The notes below the pieces were generated by a model, which saw only the letters and a list, made by a program, of their open reading frames with translations, was not told the origin of the DNA and did not search any database. A stretch of 5,827 nucleotides of DNA from the NCBI GenBank assembly GCA_015657395.1, contig JADLKI010000004.1, positions 27,568-33,394 on the forward strand, in the 5' to 3' direction. Within the stretch, counting starts at the first letter, position 1; each line of letters begins with the position of its first letter. The translations under genes were made by a program, and so were the position numbers. Shown here in pieces: positions 1 through 5,827 of the stretch. Origin of the DNA: Spirochaetales bacterium. Lineage in GTDB: Bacteria; Spirochaetota; Spirochaetia; Treponematales; Rectinemataceae.

Positions 1-270
1 TTTGATGCCTTCAGAGATCAGTTTGGTTCACCCGACTGGATTTTTGGTCAGAGTCCCCCCTTCTCGATATCGGTTTCGCATGGAAAGGCGCGGGCCGCAG
101 TCAGGGTTGCGCAGGGCAGGATAGCTGAAATACATCCTCTGGAGACGGATGATCCAGGCTCGGTCGAATATGCCGGTATCCTCCAGCGGCGGTTCCTCGG
201 CGCCCAATTCGATTTCAAGGTCAGGGAAATTCTGGAAAAGGAGCATATATGGACAGATATGCGGTACTGA
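1..270 (+). CDS. lplA: Lipoate-protein ligase, C-terminal part (5' end outside window)
   Basis: The frame is open from base 1 and stops at TGA 268-270, giving 89 residues with no start in the window. Near the beginning it reads SPDWIFGQSPPF (residues 10-21), which matches the W-x-(F/Y)-G-x-(S/A)-P-x-F motif opening the C-terminal accessory domain of LplA-type lipoate ligases. A V-x-x-G-R-I strand (residues 56-61 region) and an LQRRFLGAQFDF segment follow, as in that domain. LplA ligases activate lipoate with ATP and attach it to the lysine of lipoyl domains; the catalytic domain would lie upstream. The gene overlaps the next one by 22 bases and sits at the head of a PDH operon, so the E2 lipoyl domain at the start of pdhC is the obvious substrate. 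This is a family call from motif and context; octanoyl- or lipoyl-transferase relatives cannot be excluded without the catalytic domain. Confidence 0.8.
   Translation, partial: FDAFRDQFGSPDWIFGQSPPFSISVSHGKARAAVRVAQGRIAEIHPLETDDPGSVEYAGILQRRFLGAQFDFKVREILEKEHIWTDMRY
236..243 (+). promoter_or_regulatory. Ribosome binding site for the split-barrel gene
   Basis: AAAAGGAG lies 5 bases before ATG 249, inside the end of the ligase gene. It supports the start at 249 despite the 22-base overlap and suggests translational coupling. Confidence 0.75.
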
Positions 271-707
271 ACGAGGTGCGGTCGCTGATCGATGAGGTCA
301 AATTCGGCATCCTGGCGACGGTCGATGCGGACGGATACCCGCATCAGAGGTGGATGAGCCCCGTACTCCTGCCGCGATTCTCGCATTCGCTTTTTTGCGT
401 GACCTCCGAACGCTTCGGAAAGATGGCGCAGATCGAGAAAAATCCGCAGGTGTCCTGGATATTCCAGTGTCCCCGGCTGGATAAGATTGCCACTGTCCGG
501 GGTCTGGTGGAGACCGTGCACGACCCCATGCTGGCGGCGGAAGTAGAAGAGGCAATCGGCCCAAGGCTCGGGGTGTTTTGGAAATATGCCGAGGAGCCCC
601 GGAAACTTGTAGTGCTGGAGACAACCATCGAAGAATATCAGTTCTTCGCTCCCCTCACATCGATACGCGAATATGTGAAAGCGGAGGTGTGCGGCTATGA
701 AGACTGA
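249..707 (+). CDS. Pyridoxamine 5'-phosphate oxidase-like (FMN split-barrel) family protein
   Basis: This 152-residue protein has the features of the small FMN-binding split-barrel superfamily. The first barrel strand reads FGILATVDADGYPHQRWMSP (residues 19-38), with the usual D-G-x-P turn and RWM. It is followed by LFCVTSERFGKMAQIEKNPQ, which resembles the T-x-x-x-S/G-K-x-x-x-I-x-x-N-P segment, and then VSWIFQCP and IATVRGLVE, the strands that pair across the barrel. Length is typical for stand-alone members. No signal peptide or membrane segment is visible, so it is probably cytoplasmic. Members bind FMN, F420 or heme, or have no known cofactor; most are uncharacterised and there is no sign that this one is a true PdxH. 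It overlaps the ligase gene by 22 bases and pdhA by 11, so it is co-translated with PDH genes. What it does there is unknown. Confidence 0.8.
   Translation: MDRYAVLNEVRSLIDEVKFGILATVDADGYPHQRWMSPVLLPRFSHSLFCVTSERFGKMAQIEKNPQVSWIFQCPRLDKIATVRGLVETVHDPMLAAEVEEAIGPRLGVFWKYAEEPRKLVVLETTIEEYQFFAPLTSIREYVKAEVCGYED
683..687 (+). promoter_or_regulatory. Ribosome binding site for pdhA
   Basis: GGAGG lies 9 bases before ATG 697 and within the end of the split-barrel gene. It supports the pdhA start, which overlaps the upstream stop at 705-707 by 11 bases. Confidence 0.75.
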
Positions 708-1670
708 ACTCGCACATTATCGAAAAGAAGAGCTGATGCGTGTACTCACCATCATGCAGACCATCAGGACTTTTGAGGAGAAGGCCGGCATGATGTACGG
801 GCTCCGGAAGATCGGGGGATTCTGCCATCTGTACACTGGCCAGGAGGCGGTCGCCGCGGGCGCCATTTCCTCTCTGGATCTGTCGAAGGACTATGTGGTC
901 ACCGCCTACCGCGATCATGGGCACGCCATTGCCTGCGGTATGGATCCGAAAAAGGCGATGGCGGAACTCTTCGGCAAGGTGACGGGCTGTTCGCACGGAA
1001 AAGGCGGTTCGATGCACCTTTTCGACCTCGAACACCACTTTCTGGGCGGCAACGGTATTGTGGGCGCACAGATACCGGTTGCGGCGGGCGTCGCCTTCAG
1101 CCAGCAGTACCAGGGCACGGGCGGCGTGACTCTCTGCTTCTTCGGCGATGGCGCATTCCATCAGGGATCGGTGCACGAGACCTTCAACCTTGCGAAGATA
1201 TGGAATCTGCCCATTGTCTTTATCATCGAGAACAACCAGTGGGGGATGGGCACAAACTGGAAAAAAGTCTCGGCGGTCGATGACTTTTCGGCGACAGCCG
1301 GTGCGTACGGCATGAAGGGATATTCCTGCGACGGCCTCGATGTGCTCGAGGTGCGCACGACAATAGAGAAGGCAGTGGCAGAGGCGCGCCTTGGCCGGCC
1401 TTCGGTGGTTGAGGCCAGGACATATCGCTACAAGGGCCACTCCATGAGCGATCCTCAGAAATACCGGACCCGGGAAGAGATCGATGAATACCGGAAGCGC
1501 GACGCAATCCAGGCTTTCGTCGCCAAACTCACCGGAGAGAAAATTCTCTCCGAGGAAGAATGGAAGGATATGACCCAGCGTATCGGTGCGCAGATCGAAG
1601 AAGCCGTGGCCTTTGCGGAAGAGAGCCCGAACCCGCGCTTTCGGAGCTCTACACCGACATTTACGCGTAA
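697..1670 (+). CDS. pdhA: Pyruvate dehydrogenase E1 component, alpha subunit (one frame break near the 3' end)
   Basis: E1 alpha forms the alpha2beta2 enzyme that decarboxylates pyruvate with thiamine diphosphate (ThDP) and reductively acetylates the E2 lipoyl group. The family pattern runs the whole length: FEEKAGMMYGLRKIGGFCHL near the N-terminus, YRDHGH at residues 71-76, GKGGSMHLF, and GNGIVGAQIPVAAGVAF. The ThDP/Mg motif starts at GDG (150-152) and ends at NN (179-180). YRYKGHSMSDP around 245-255 corresponds to the loop that is phosphorylated in mitochondrial E1. As written, the frame runs on to 1761 with a tail unlike the family. Shifting by one base near 1635 gives a normal ending, ALSELYTDIYA, with TAA at 1668-1670, for about 324 residues. 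The break is therefore probably a lost base. An acetoin or branched-chain E1 is less likely given the E2 and E1 beta signatures next door. Confidence 0.93.
1630..1638 (+). other. Frame break in pdhA (probable missing base)
   Basis: Upstream of here the conserved frame uses codons starting at 697 + 3n. From GCG 1635-1637 onward the family-like ending is in the frame one base back. Adding one G (AACCCGGCG instead of AACCCGCG) joins them and places the stop at 1668-1670, directly ahead of the pdhB ribosome binding site. No slippery heptamer is present. Confidence 0.85.
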
Positions 1671-1674
1671 AGGA
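1669..1674 (+). promoter_or_regulatory. Ribosome binding site that decides the pdhB start
   Basis: AAAGGA ends 8 bases before ATG 1683. The earlier in-frame ATG at 1674 overlaps this site and has no good site of its own, so 1683 is the better start. Confidence 0.7.
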
Positions 1675-1682
1675 TGGCCTGT

Positions 1683-2669
1683 ATGCCTGAACTCACCTAT
1701 AGAGAAGCACTCAATCGCGCCATGGATGAAGAGATGGCGCGCGATGAAAAGGTTTTTTTGATCGGCGAAGAAGTCGGAGAGTACGACGGCGCATATAAAG
1801 TCTCCCGCGGGCTGCTCGCGAAGTATGGCCCGAAGCGGGTCCGGGATACGCCGATTTCGGAGCTTGGATTTACGGGGCTCGGCGTGGGCGCGGCGATCGC
1901 CGGGCTGCGGCCCGTGGTCGAATGGATGACCCACAATTTTGCGCTGCTGGCGGTCGATCAGGTGGTGAACAACGCCGCCAAGCTGAGGCAGATGTCGGGC
2001 GGCCAGATCTCCGTGCCCATCGTCTTCCGCGGACCGAACGGTCCTGCCGAATTTTTGGCCGCGCAGCACTCTCAGTCCCTGGGCAGCTTCTGGATGCATG
2101 TGCCGGGGCTCAAGGTCGTGGCGCCCGCGACACCCTCCGACGCATATGGGCTTCTCAAAAGCGCGATCCGCGACGACAACCCCGTCGTCATGCTTGAGGC
2201 TGAGCTCATGTATGCCTGGAAAGGAGAAGTCTCCGAACAGGAATTTCTGGTGCCGATCGGCAGGGCGCGGATAGCCAGAGAGGGCGGAGATGTGACGCTC
2301 ATCACATATTCGAGGCCGATCCGGATGGTCGAAGAAGCGGCAGACCGCCTCGCGGAGAAGGGCGTGCGCGCCGAGGTGATCGATCTGCGCAGCCTGAGGC
2401 CTCTCGATGAAGGCACTGTCGTGAATTCGGTCCGAAAAACGGGCCGTTGCGTGGTCATCGACGAGGCCTGGCCCATGGCGAGCCCGGGCGTCACAGTGGC
2501 ACAGCTTGTGAATTCGCGGTGCTTCGATGTGCTCGATGCGCCGGTAGAGTTTGTGTCGGGCGAAGATGTGCCTATGCCCTACAATCATACGCTCGAATTG
2601 GCTGCACAGCCTTCGGTCGAGAAGGTGATTGCGGCAGTTGGCAGGGTTCTCTACCGGGAGGATTTGTAG
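1683..2669 (+). CDS. pdhB: Pyruvate dehydrogenase E1 component, beta subunit
   Basis: This is the beta partner of PdhA and completes the ThDP site. It has 328 residues from ATG 1683, the usual length for stand-alone E1 beta. The start gives MPELTYREALNRAMDEEM, the family's normal N-terminus; starting at 1674 would add only three residues. Key segments are VFLIGEEVGEYDGAYKVSRG (about 24-43) and DTPISELGFTGLGVGAA, where Glu60 matches the glutamate that contacts the ThDP aminopyrimidine. WMTHNFALLAVDQVVNNAAK follows, then FRGPNGPAEFLAAQHSQSL. The C-terminal transketolase-like domain contains VTLITYSRPIRM, VIDLRSLRPLD and VVIDEAWP, with PMPYNHTLE near the end. The reading frame is intact. It begins 12 bases after the corrected pdhA stop and ends one base before pdhC, so all three are tightly coupled. 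PDH is favoured over branched-chain E1 by the E2 type. Confidence 0.95.
   Translation: MPELTYREALNRAMDEEMARDEKVFLIGEEVGEYDGAYKVSRGLLAKYGPKRVRDTPISELGFTGLGVGAAIAGLRPVVEWMTHNFALLAVDQVVNNAAKLRQMSGGQISVPIVFRGPNGPAEFLAAQHSQSLGSFWMHVPGLKVVAPATPSDAYGLLKSAIRDDNPVVMLEAELMYAWKGEVSEQEFLVPIGRARIAREGGDVTLITYSRPIRMVEEAADRLAEKGVRAEVIDLRSLRPLDEGTVVNSVRKTGRCVVIDEAWPMASPGVTVAQLVNSRCFDVLDAPVEFVSGEDVPMPYNHTLELAAQPSVEKVIAAVGRVLYREDL
2656..2662 (+). promoter_or_regulatory. Ribosome binding site for pdhC
   Basis: GGGAGGA, inside the last codons of pdhB, lies 8 bases before ATG 2671. It supports that start over any in-frame start upstream within pdhB. Confidence 0.75.
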
Positions 2670-2670
2670 T

Positions 2671-4082
2671 ATGGCAGAGCTTTTGCGGATGATCGCCCTC
2701 TCTCCGACGATGAGTGAAGGCAGGATTTCCAAATGGAAGATAGGTGAGGGGACGGAATTTTCGTCGGGCGATGTCCTCTGCGAAGTGGAGACCGACAAGG
2801 CGAGCATGGACTATGAGGCGCCCCAGAGCGCATCGCTGTTGAAGATATTGCTGCAGGCCGGCGAGACGGCGAATGTGGGCGACCCCATCGCCGTGATTGG
2901 CCAGAAGGGCGAGGACTATGCCTCGCTCCTGAAGGGAATGGGCCCTGAAGCGGGCGGTGCCGGCAAAGCGCATGAGCCTGAGCGCCCGGCCGAGAAGGCG
3001 AAACAGGAGCCGCCGTCCGTTGCAGCCCAGCCTTCACCTCAGCCTGCGCCGCAGGCAGGCGCAGAAAGCGCAGAAAGCCTGCCGCGCCAGGCGCCTCAGG
3101 CCCCGGCCCGTCTTCCCCCCTCGAGTCCTCTCGCGCGCAGGCTTGCGCTTGAAAGAGGCATCGATATCCGCCTCGTGCCGGGCTCCGGGCCGGGAGGGCG
3201 CGTGGTGGAGCACGACATTCTGGAATTCGCGGAGGGGACGAAGAGCGCCGCGCCCCTCCCCGGCGCCGCTGGGCCCGCCCCGAGCGAGCTTCGCCGGGAG
3301 CCGGACATCATTCAGCCGAGCATGAAGCGCCTCGTGATCGCGCGGCGCCTCTCCGAGTCGTTCTTTACCGCCCCCCACTATTACCTCAAGAAGAAAATCA
3401 GGGCCGAGGCTCTGCTCGCACTGCGCGCGACCGCCAATGCCGCCCGTCCGACCAAACTCTCATTCAACGCCTTTCTTGTGAAAATTGTCGCGGAGGCCCT
3501 TGTCCGCCACCCGAAATCAATGTGTACTGGCGCGGGCAGAGCGCTCCCGGCGCGTCGAACGCTGCAGGCGCAGGTGCTGCTGGTGCGGCCCCGGAGACGG
3601 CCGGCGGGCCCATGTCCTCCTCTACGTCCGCTTCCGCCCGCACCCGTCCTCGAGCAGCGCCACAGCATCGACATCGGGCTGGCGGTCGCGCTTCCTGACG
3701 GCCTCATCACGCCGGTGGTCCGCGACTGTAACCTGAAGTCGGTGAGCGAAATCGATGCGGAGCTTGCGCAGCTCATCGAGAAGGCGCGCGCGGGCCGCCT
3801 TGCCCGGAGGAGTACGAGGGCGCGGGCTTCACCATCTCCAGCCTCGGCTCCTTGGGCATCGACGAGTTCACCGCGATCATAAATCCTCCGGGCTCCGCGA
3901 TCCTCGCGGTGGGCACGATCGTAAAGGAGCCGGTCGTCGACGACAGGGATGCAATCAGCGTCGCCCAGACGCTCAGTCTGACCCTTGGATGCGACCACCG
4001 GAGCATCGATGGGGCGGTGGGTGCGGTGTTTTTGGCCGATCTCGCCGGGATGCTCGAGAATCCTGCCATGGCGCTGGTGTAA
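2671..4082 (+). CDS. pdhC: Dihydrolipoamide acetyltransferase, PDH E2 component (frame broken at three or more points)
   Basis: E2 is the core of the complex and transfers the acetyl group from lipoate to CoA. One lipoyl domain spans about residues 1-80: ALSPTMSEG at 9-17 and ETDKAS with the lipoylated Lys43. A flexible linker rich in Ala, Pro and Glu follows (about 90-150). The E1/E3-binding domain covers about 150-188 (SSPLARRLALERGIDI, then GSGPGGRVVEHDI). The catalytic domain starts near residue 212 (IIQPSMKRLVIARRLSESF). Its later parts are in other frames: HPEINVYWRG (3508-3536), HSIDIGLAVALPDGLITPVV (3661 on), then EEYEGAGFTISSLGSLGIDE and INPPGSAILAVGTI. The active-site motif DHRSIDG is followed by the stop at 4080-4082. 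Read straight through, the frame ends early with an Arg/Ser-rich tail that is not E2. Corrected length is about 470 residues, longer than usual because of an insertion at 3537-3660. Domains are otherwise well conserved, so sequence error is more likely than a dead gene. Confidence 0.92.
3511..3516 (+). other. Frame break 1 in pdhC (probable missing G)
   Basis: The frame from the start gives ALVRHP and then nonsense. The frame one base back gives HPEINVYWRG, which is the expected E2 continuation. CCGGAA in place of CCGAA restores it. Confidence 0.85.
3537..3660 (+). other. Ala/Gly-rich insertion within the E2 catalytic domain, containing one or more frame breaks
   Basis: Between WRG and HSIDIG most E2 proteins have roughly ten residues; here 124 bases (about 41-42 codons) intervene. 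In the frame of HPEINVYWRG the first part reads APGASNAAGAGAAGAAPETA, a low-complexity run. By 3661 the frame must have returned to that of the gene start, so either one base was gained or two were lost. Adding one C at 3609-3611 and one at 3637-3639 gives GGPHVLLYVRFRPAPVLEQ leading into RHSIDIG, which looks more protein-like than the single-insertion reading. The exact sequence here is uncertain. Confidence 0.6.
3802..3807 (+). other. Frame break in pdhC before the C-terminal segment (probable missing C)
   Basis: The frame before this point gives IEKARAGRLA. The continuation APEEYEGAGFTISSLGSLG lies one base back. GCCCCGGAG instead of GCCCGGAG, one more C in the run, joins the two and leads to the DHRSIDG active-site motif and the stop at 4080-4082. 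Confidence 0.88.
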
Positions 4083-4084
4083 AC

Positions 4085-4089
4085 AGGAG
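4085..4089 (+). promoter_or_regulatory. Ribosome binding site for lpdA
   Basis: AGGAG lies 8 bases before ATG 4098 in the 15-base gap after the pdhC stop. Confidence 0.75.
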
Positions 4090-4097
4090 ATGATGAA

Positions 4098-5519
4098 ATG
4101 GAAGCAAAGCAATACGATTTTGTAGTGATCGGGGCAGGCCCCGGCGGCTATGTCGCGGCGATCCGTGCGGCGCAGCTCGGCCTGGCGACCGCCGTCGTCG
4201 AAAAGAATCTCGTGGGCGGAGTATGCCTCAATATCGGCTGTATCCCCTCCAAATCGCTCATTCACAGCGCCCGCCTCTTCGCCGAGGGCAAAAAACTGCT
4301 CGAAAAGTGCGGCGCCAAGGTCGACCTGGGCGGTTTCGACTATGCGCCCGCGTGGAAGGCCTCGCGCCTGGCCGCGGACAGGCTCTCAAAGGGCGTAAGC
4401 TATCTTCTGAAAAAGAACGGCGTAGAGCTCATCCAGGGCACGGCGGCGCTTTCGGGCGCGGGCACCATCGACGTCGAAACCGCAAATGGCACCATCCAGC
4501 TCAAGGCGAAAGCCGTTCTCCTCGCCACGGGCTCGAGGCCGCGGCTCATCCCCGGCTTCGAGTTCGACGAAAAGAGAATTCTTTCGTCCACCGGCATGCT
4601 CATGAGCGAAAAGCTGCCCAAGCGCCTCTTTATTCTCGGCGCCGGCGCGATCGGCATGGAGTTCGCCTATGTGATGAACGCCTTCGGGGTCGAAGTGACG
4701 GTCGCCGAGCTTCTGCCGAGGGTGCTGCCGCTCGAGGACGAGGAAGCGTCGAAGATTGTCGAAAAGGAATTCCGTGCCCGCGGTGTCGTCATATATACCG
4801 GGGCAAAGGCCAGCGGCGCAGAGGTCGCGGGCGACCATGTGGTGGTCCACCTCAGCGACGCGCAGGGCTCTCCGCTGGAGATTGAGGCCGATGCCGCGCT
4901 GGTGTCGGTCGGGCGCACGACGAATATCGACGGCCTCGGCCTTGAAAAACTCGGCATGCGCACCGAGCGCGGCTACATAATCACCGGCGAATATCACGAG
5001 ACATCCTGCGCGGGCATCTATGCCGTGGGGGATATCACGACCTATCCGCAGCTCGCGCACACCGCGTCGAAGGCCGGCGAGATCGTCGCAGAGCGGGTCG
5101 CACACCTCTTGAAGGGCACGCCGGACCCCCGCGATCATGTGCTCGACAGGCTGCACATGCCCAGCGCAGTGTACTGCGAGCCGGAAGTGGCCTCCTTTGG
5201 CCTCTCGGAGGCGAGCGCGAAGGAAAAGGCCGTCCCCTATGCGGTGGCGAGGTTCCCCTATCGCGGCAACGGGCGCGCCGTAGCGGTGGAAGCGCCCGAA
5301 GGTCAGGTGAAGATTGTGTTCGACCCGGACACCAAGGCCATTCTCGGCGCCTCGATTGTCGGCGAGAGCGCGGCGGACACGATCCACGAGATTCTGCTCG
5401 CCTCCAAGGCCGAGCTCACCGTGGAAGATGTCGCGGAGCTCGTGCACGCCCACCCGACTGTCTCGGAGACGATCATGGAGGCCTCGAAGGCCGCACTCGG
5501 CCACGCCATTCACATCTGA
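4098..5519 (+). CDS. lpdA: Dihydrolipoyl dehydrogenase (PDH E3 component)
   Basis: E3 is an FAD-dependent disulfide oxidoreductase that reoxidises the dihydrolipoyl group of E2 and reduces NAD+. The protein has 473 residues, the usual length, with no fused lipoyl domain. The N-terminal FAD-binding motif is VVIGAGPGGY (G12-x-G14-x-x-G17). The redox-active cysteines are C43 and C48 in GGVCLNIGCIPSK. ATGSRPRLIPGF precedes the NAD-binding motif GAGAIG (181-186), and Glu near the end of the following strand (VTVAELLPRVLP) fits NAD rather than NADP. The second FAD motif is GIYAVGDITT, with Asp312. The dimerisation domain ends with HAHPTVSE, where His452 and Glu457 match the catalytic His-Glu pair. 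The reading frame is intact and every key residue is present. It is the last PDH gene in the operon and could also serve other 2-oxo acid dehydrogenases or the glycine cleavage system. Confidence 0.96.
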   Translation: MEAKQYDFVVIGAGPGGYVAAIRAAQLGLATAVVEKNLVGGVCLNIGCIPSKSLIHSARLFAEGKKLLEKCGAKVDLGGFDYAPAWKASRLAADRLSKGVSYLLKKNGVELIQGTAALSGAGTIDVETANGTIQLKAKAVLLATGSRPRLIPGFEFDEKRILSSTGMLMSEKLPKRLFILGAGAIGMEFAYVMNAFGVEVTVAELLPRVLPLEDEEASKIVEKEFRARGVVIYTGAKASGAEVAGDHVVVHLSDAQGSPLEIEADAALVSVGRTTNIDGLGLEKLGMRTERGYIITGEYHETSCAGIYAVGDITTYPQLAHTASKAGEIVAERVAHLLKGTPDPRDHVLDRLHMPSAVYCEPEVASFGLSEASAKEKAVPYAVARFPYRGNGRAVAVEAPEGQVKIVFDPDTKAILGASIVGESAADTIHEILLASKAELTVEDVAELVHAHPTVSETIMEASKAALGHAIHI

Positions 5520-5564
5520 ATTTTCTGAAAGAGCGCTATCGGCCGCCCGTTGCCTGCGCGCCTC

Positions 5565-5591
5565 CGCTGGGATTCAAAACCGATCCCAGTG
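5565..5591 (+). other. Possible stem-loop at the convergent gene end
   Basis: CGCTGGGAT (5565-5573) pairs with ATCCCAGTG (5583-5591): nine pairs, including one G-T wobble, around a 9-base loop. It spans the stop codon and last codons of the nitroreductase gene. No T run follows on either strand, so it is not a canonical intrinsic terminator. It could reduce read-through between the converging genes or be chance. Confidence 0.3.
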
Positions 5592-5827
5592 CAGGCGCTG
5601 TGCGTCCCATTTGTCTTTCGCCTTTTCGCCGCCGCGCGGGATGCCCACGGGAATGAGGGCCAGGGGCCGGATATAATCGGGAAGACCGAGCAGCTCTCTG
5701 ACAGGTTGCATGCGCTCCGGATAAGGATAGAGAGCGGTCCAGACTGCGCCGAGCCCCATGGACTCCGCGGCGAGCAGTATGTTTTCGGTCGCGGCGGAGC
5801 AGTCGATGACCCACGCTACGGACTCGG
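5574..5827 (-). CDS. Nitroreductase family protein, C-terminal part (5' end outside window)
   Basis: Reading the - strand from the window edge gives 83 residues ending at TGA (5576-5574). The segment VIDCSAATENILLAAESMGL then GAVWTALYPYPER matches the C-terminal half of FMN-dependent nitroreductase-family proteins. There, the D-x-(S/A)-A-A-x-x-N-x-L-L-A-A-x-x-x-G-L-G helix and the following G-x-x-W help bind FMN. LLGLPDYIRPLALIPVGIP is the family's usual next strand, and the chain ends with DKWDAQRLHWDRF. These enzymes reduce nitro compounds, quinones or flavins with NAD(P)H; the physiological substrate is not deducible here. The internal ATG at 5759 is not the start, because the conserved sequence continues upstream of it. 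The gene converges on lpdA with 54 bases between the stops and is not part of the PDH operon. Confidence 0.88.
   Translation of the reverse strand, partial: ESVAWVIDCSAATENILLAAESMGLGAVWTALYPYPERMQPVRELLGLPDYIRPLALIPVGIPRGGEKAKDKWDAQRLHWDRF

Noticed and set aside
697..2669. Acetoin or branched-chain 2-oxo acid dehydrogenase instead of PDH
   Set aside because: The E2 N-terminus (ALSPTMSEG) and its INPPGSAILAVG-type catalytic end, together with the E1 sequences, match the mitochondrial-type PDH subgroup better.
1455..2807. Long open frame of about 450 codons on the - strand
   Set aside because: It lies opposite pdhA and pdhB, which are clearly coding, and its translation is rich in His, Arg and Asp with no recognisable fold. 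This is typical of an antisense shadow in GC-rich DNA.
1630..3807. Programmed ribosomal frameshifting in pdhA or pdhC
   Set aside because: No X-XXY-YYZ slippery heptamer occurs at any of the breaks, and programmed shifting is not known for these genes. Several independent events would be needed.
3852..4082. Separate small gene starting at the TTG near 3852
   Set aside because: The product (GIDEFTAIINPP ... DHRSIDG) is the E2 C-terminus itself, and the conserved sequence continues upstream of 3852. It is part of broken pdhC, not an independent gene.
4221..4256. Val in place of the more common Thr in the E3 redox motif (GGVCLNIGC)
   Set aside because: GGVC also occurs in PDH-type E3 proteins such as those of Bacillus. 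Both cysteines are present, so nothing unusual is implied.
4386..5513. Long open frame on the - strand opposite lpdA
   Set aside because: lpdA is intact, with all catalytic motifs on the + strand; the opposite frame has no family signature.
5520..5573. Intrinsic terminator after lpdA
   Set aside because: No GC-rich hairpin followed by a T run was found on the + strand. The only decent stem (5565-5591) has no T tract.

Overview
The window holds most of one operon on the + strand, coding for a mitochondrial/alphaproteobacterial-type pyruvate dehydrogenase (PDH) complex, plus the end of one convergent gene. It looks like a GC-rich bacterium. The heterodimeric E1 (separate alpha and beta genes), the E2 signature ALSPTMSEG and a separate E3 rule out the single-chain AceE type of gamma-proteobacteria. 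I cannot name the phylum from the sequence alone.

Layout: (1) 1-270, the last 89 residues of a lipoate-protein ligase, whose start lies outside the window; (2) 249-707, a small FMN split-barrel protein of the pyridoxamine-phosphate-oxidase-like superfamily, overlapping the genes on both sides; (3) 697-1670, pdhA (E1 alpha), with a one-base frame break just before its end; (4) 1683-2669, pdhB (E1 beta), intact; (5) 2671-4082, pdhC (E2), with at least three frame breaks and an unusual Ala/Gly-rich insertion in the catalytic domain; (6) 4098-5519, lpdA (E3), intact; (7) 5574-5827 on the - strand, the last 83 residues of a nitroreductase-family protein. No stretch over 300 bases is without a gene. 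The only real intergenic gap is the 54 bases between lpdA and the nitroreductase gene, where I see no canonical terminator.

How the genes work together: E1 alpha/beta decarboxylate pyruvate using thiamine diphosphate and pass the acetyl group to the lipoyl-lysine of E2. E2 makes acetyl-CoA, and E3 reoxidises the dihydrolipoyl group with NAD+. The ligase upstream can attach lipoate to the E2 lipoyl domain, so the operon carries both the enzyme and its cofactor attachment. The role of the flavin-type split-barrel protein between them is unknown. Overlapping or near-touching genes, each with a ribosome binding site, indicate a single transcript that starts upstream of the window.

This is a recognisable metabolic operon, and I found no evidence of an undescribed system. 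The points most worth checking are the E2 insertion, the cluster of frame breaks (which look like lost C or G bases rather than biology), and the split-barrel gene embedded in the operon.
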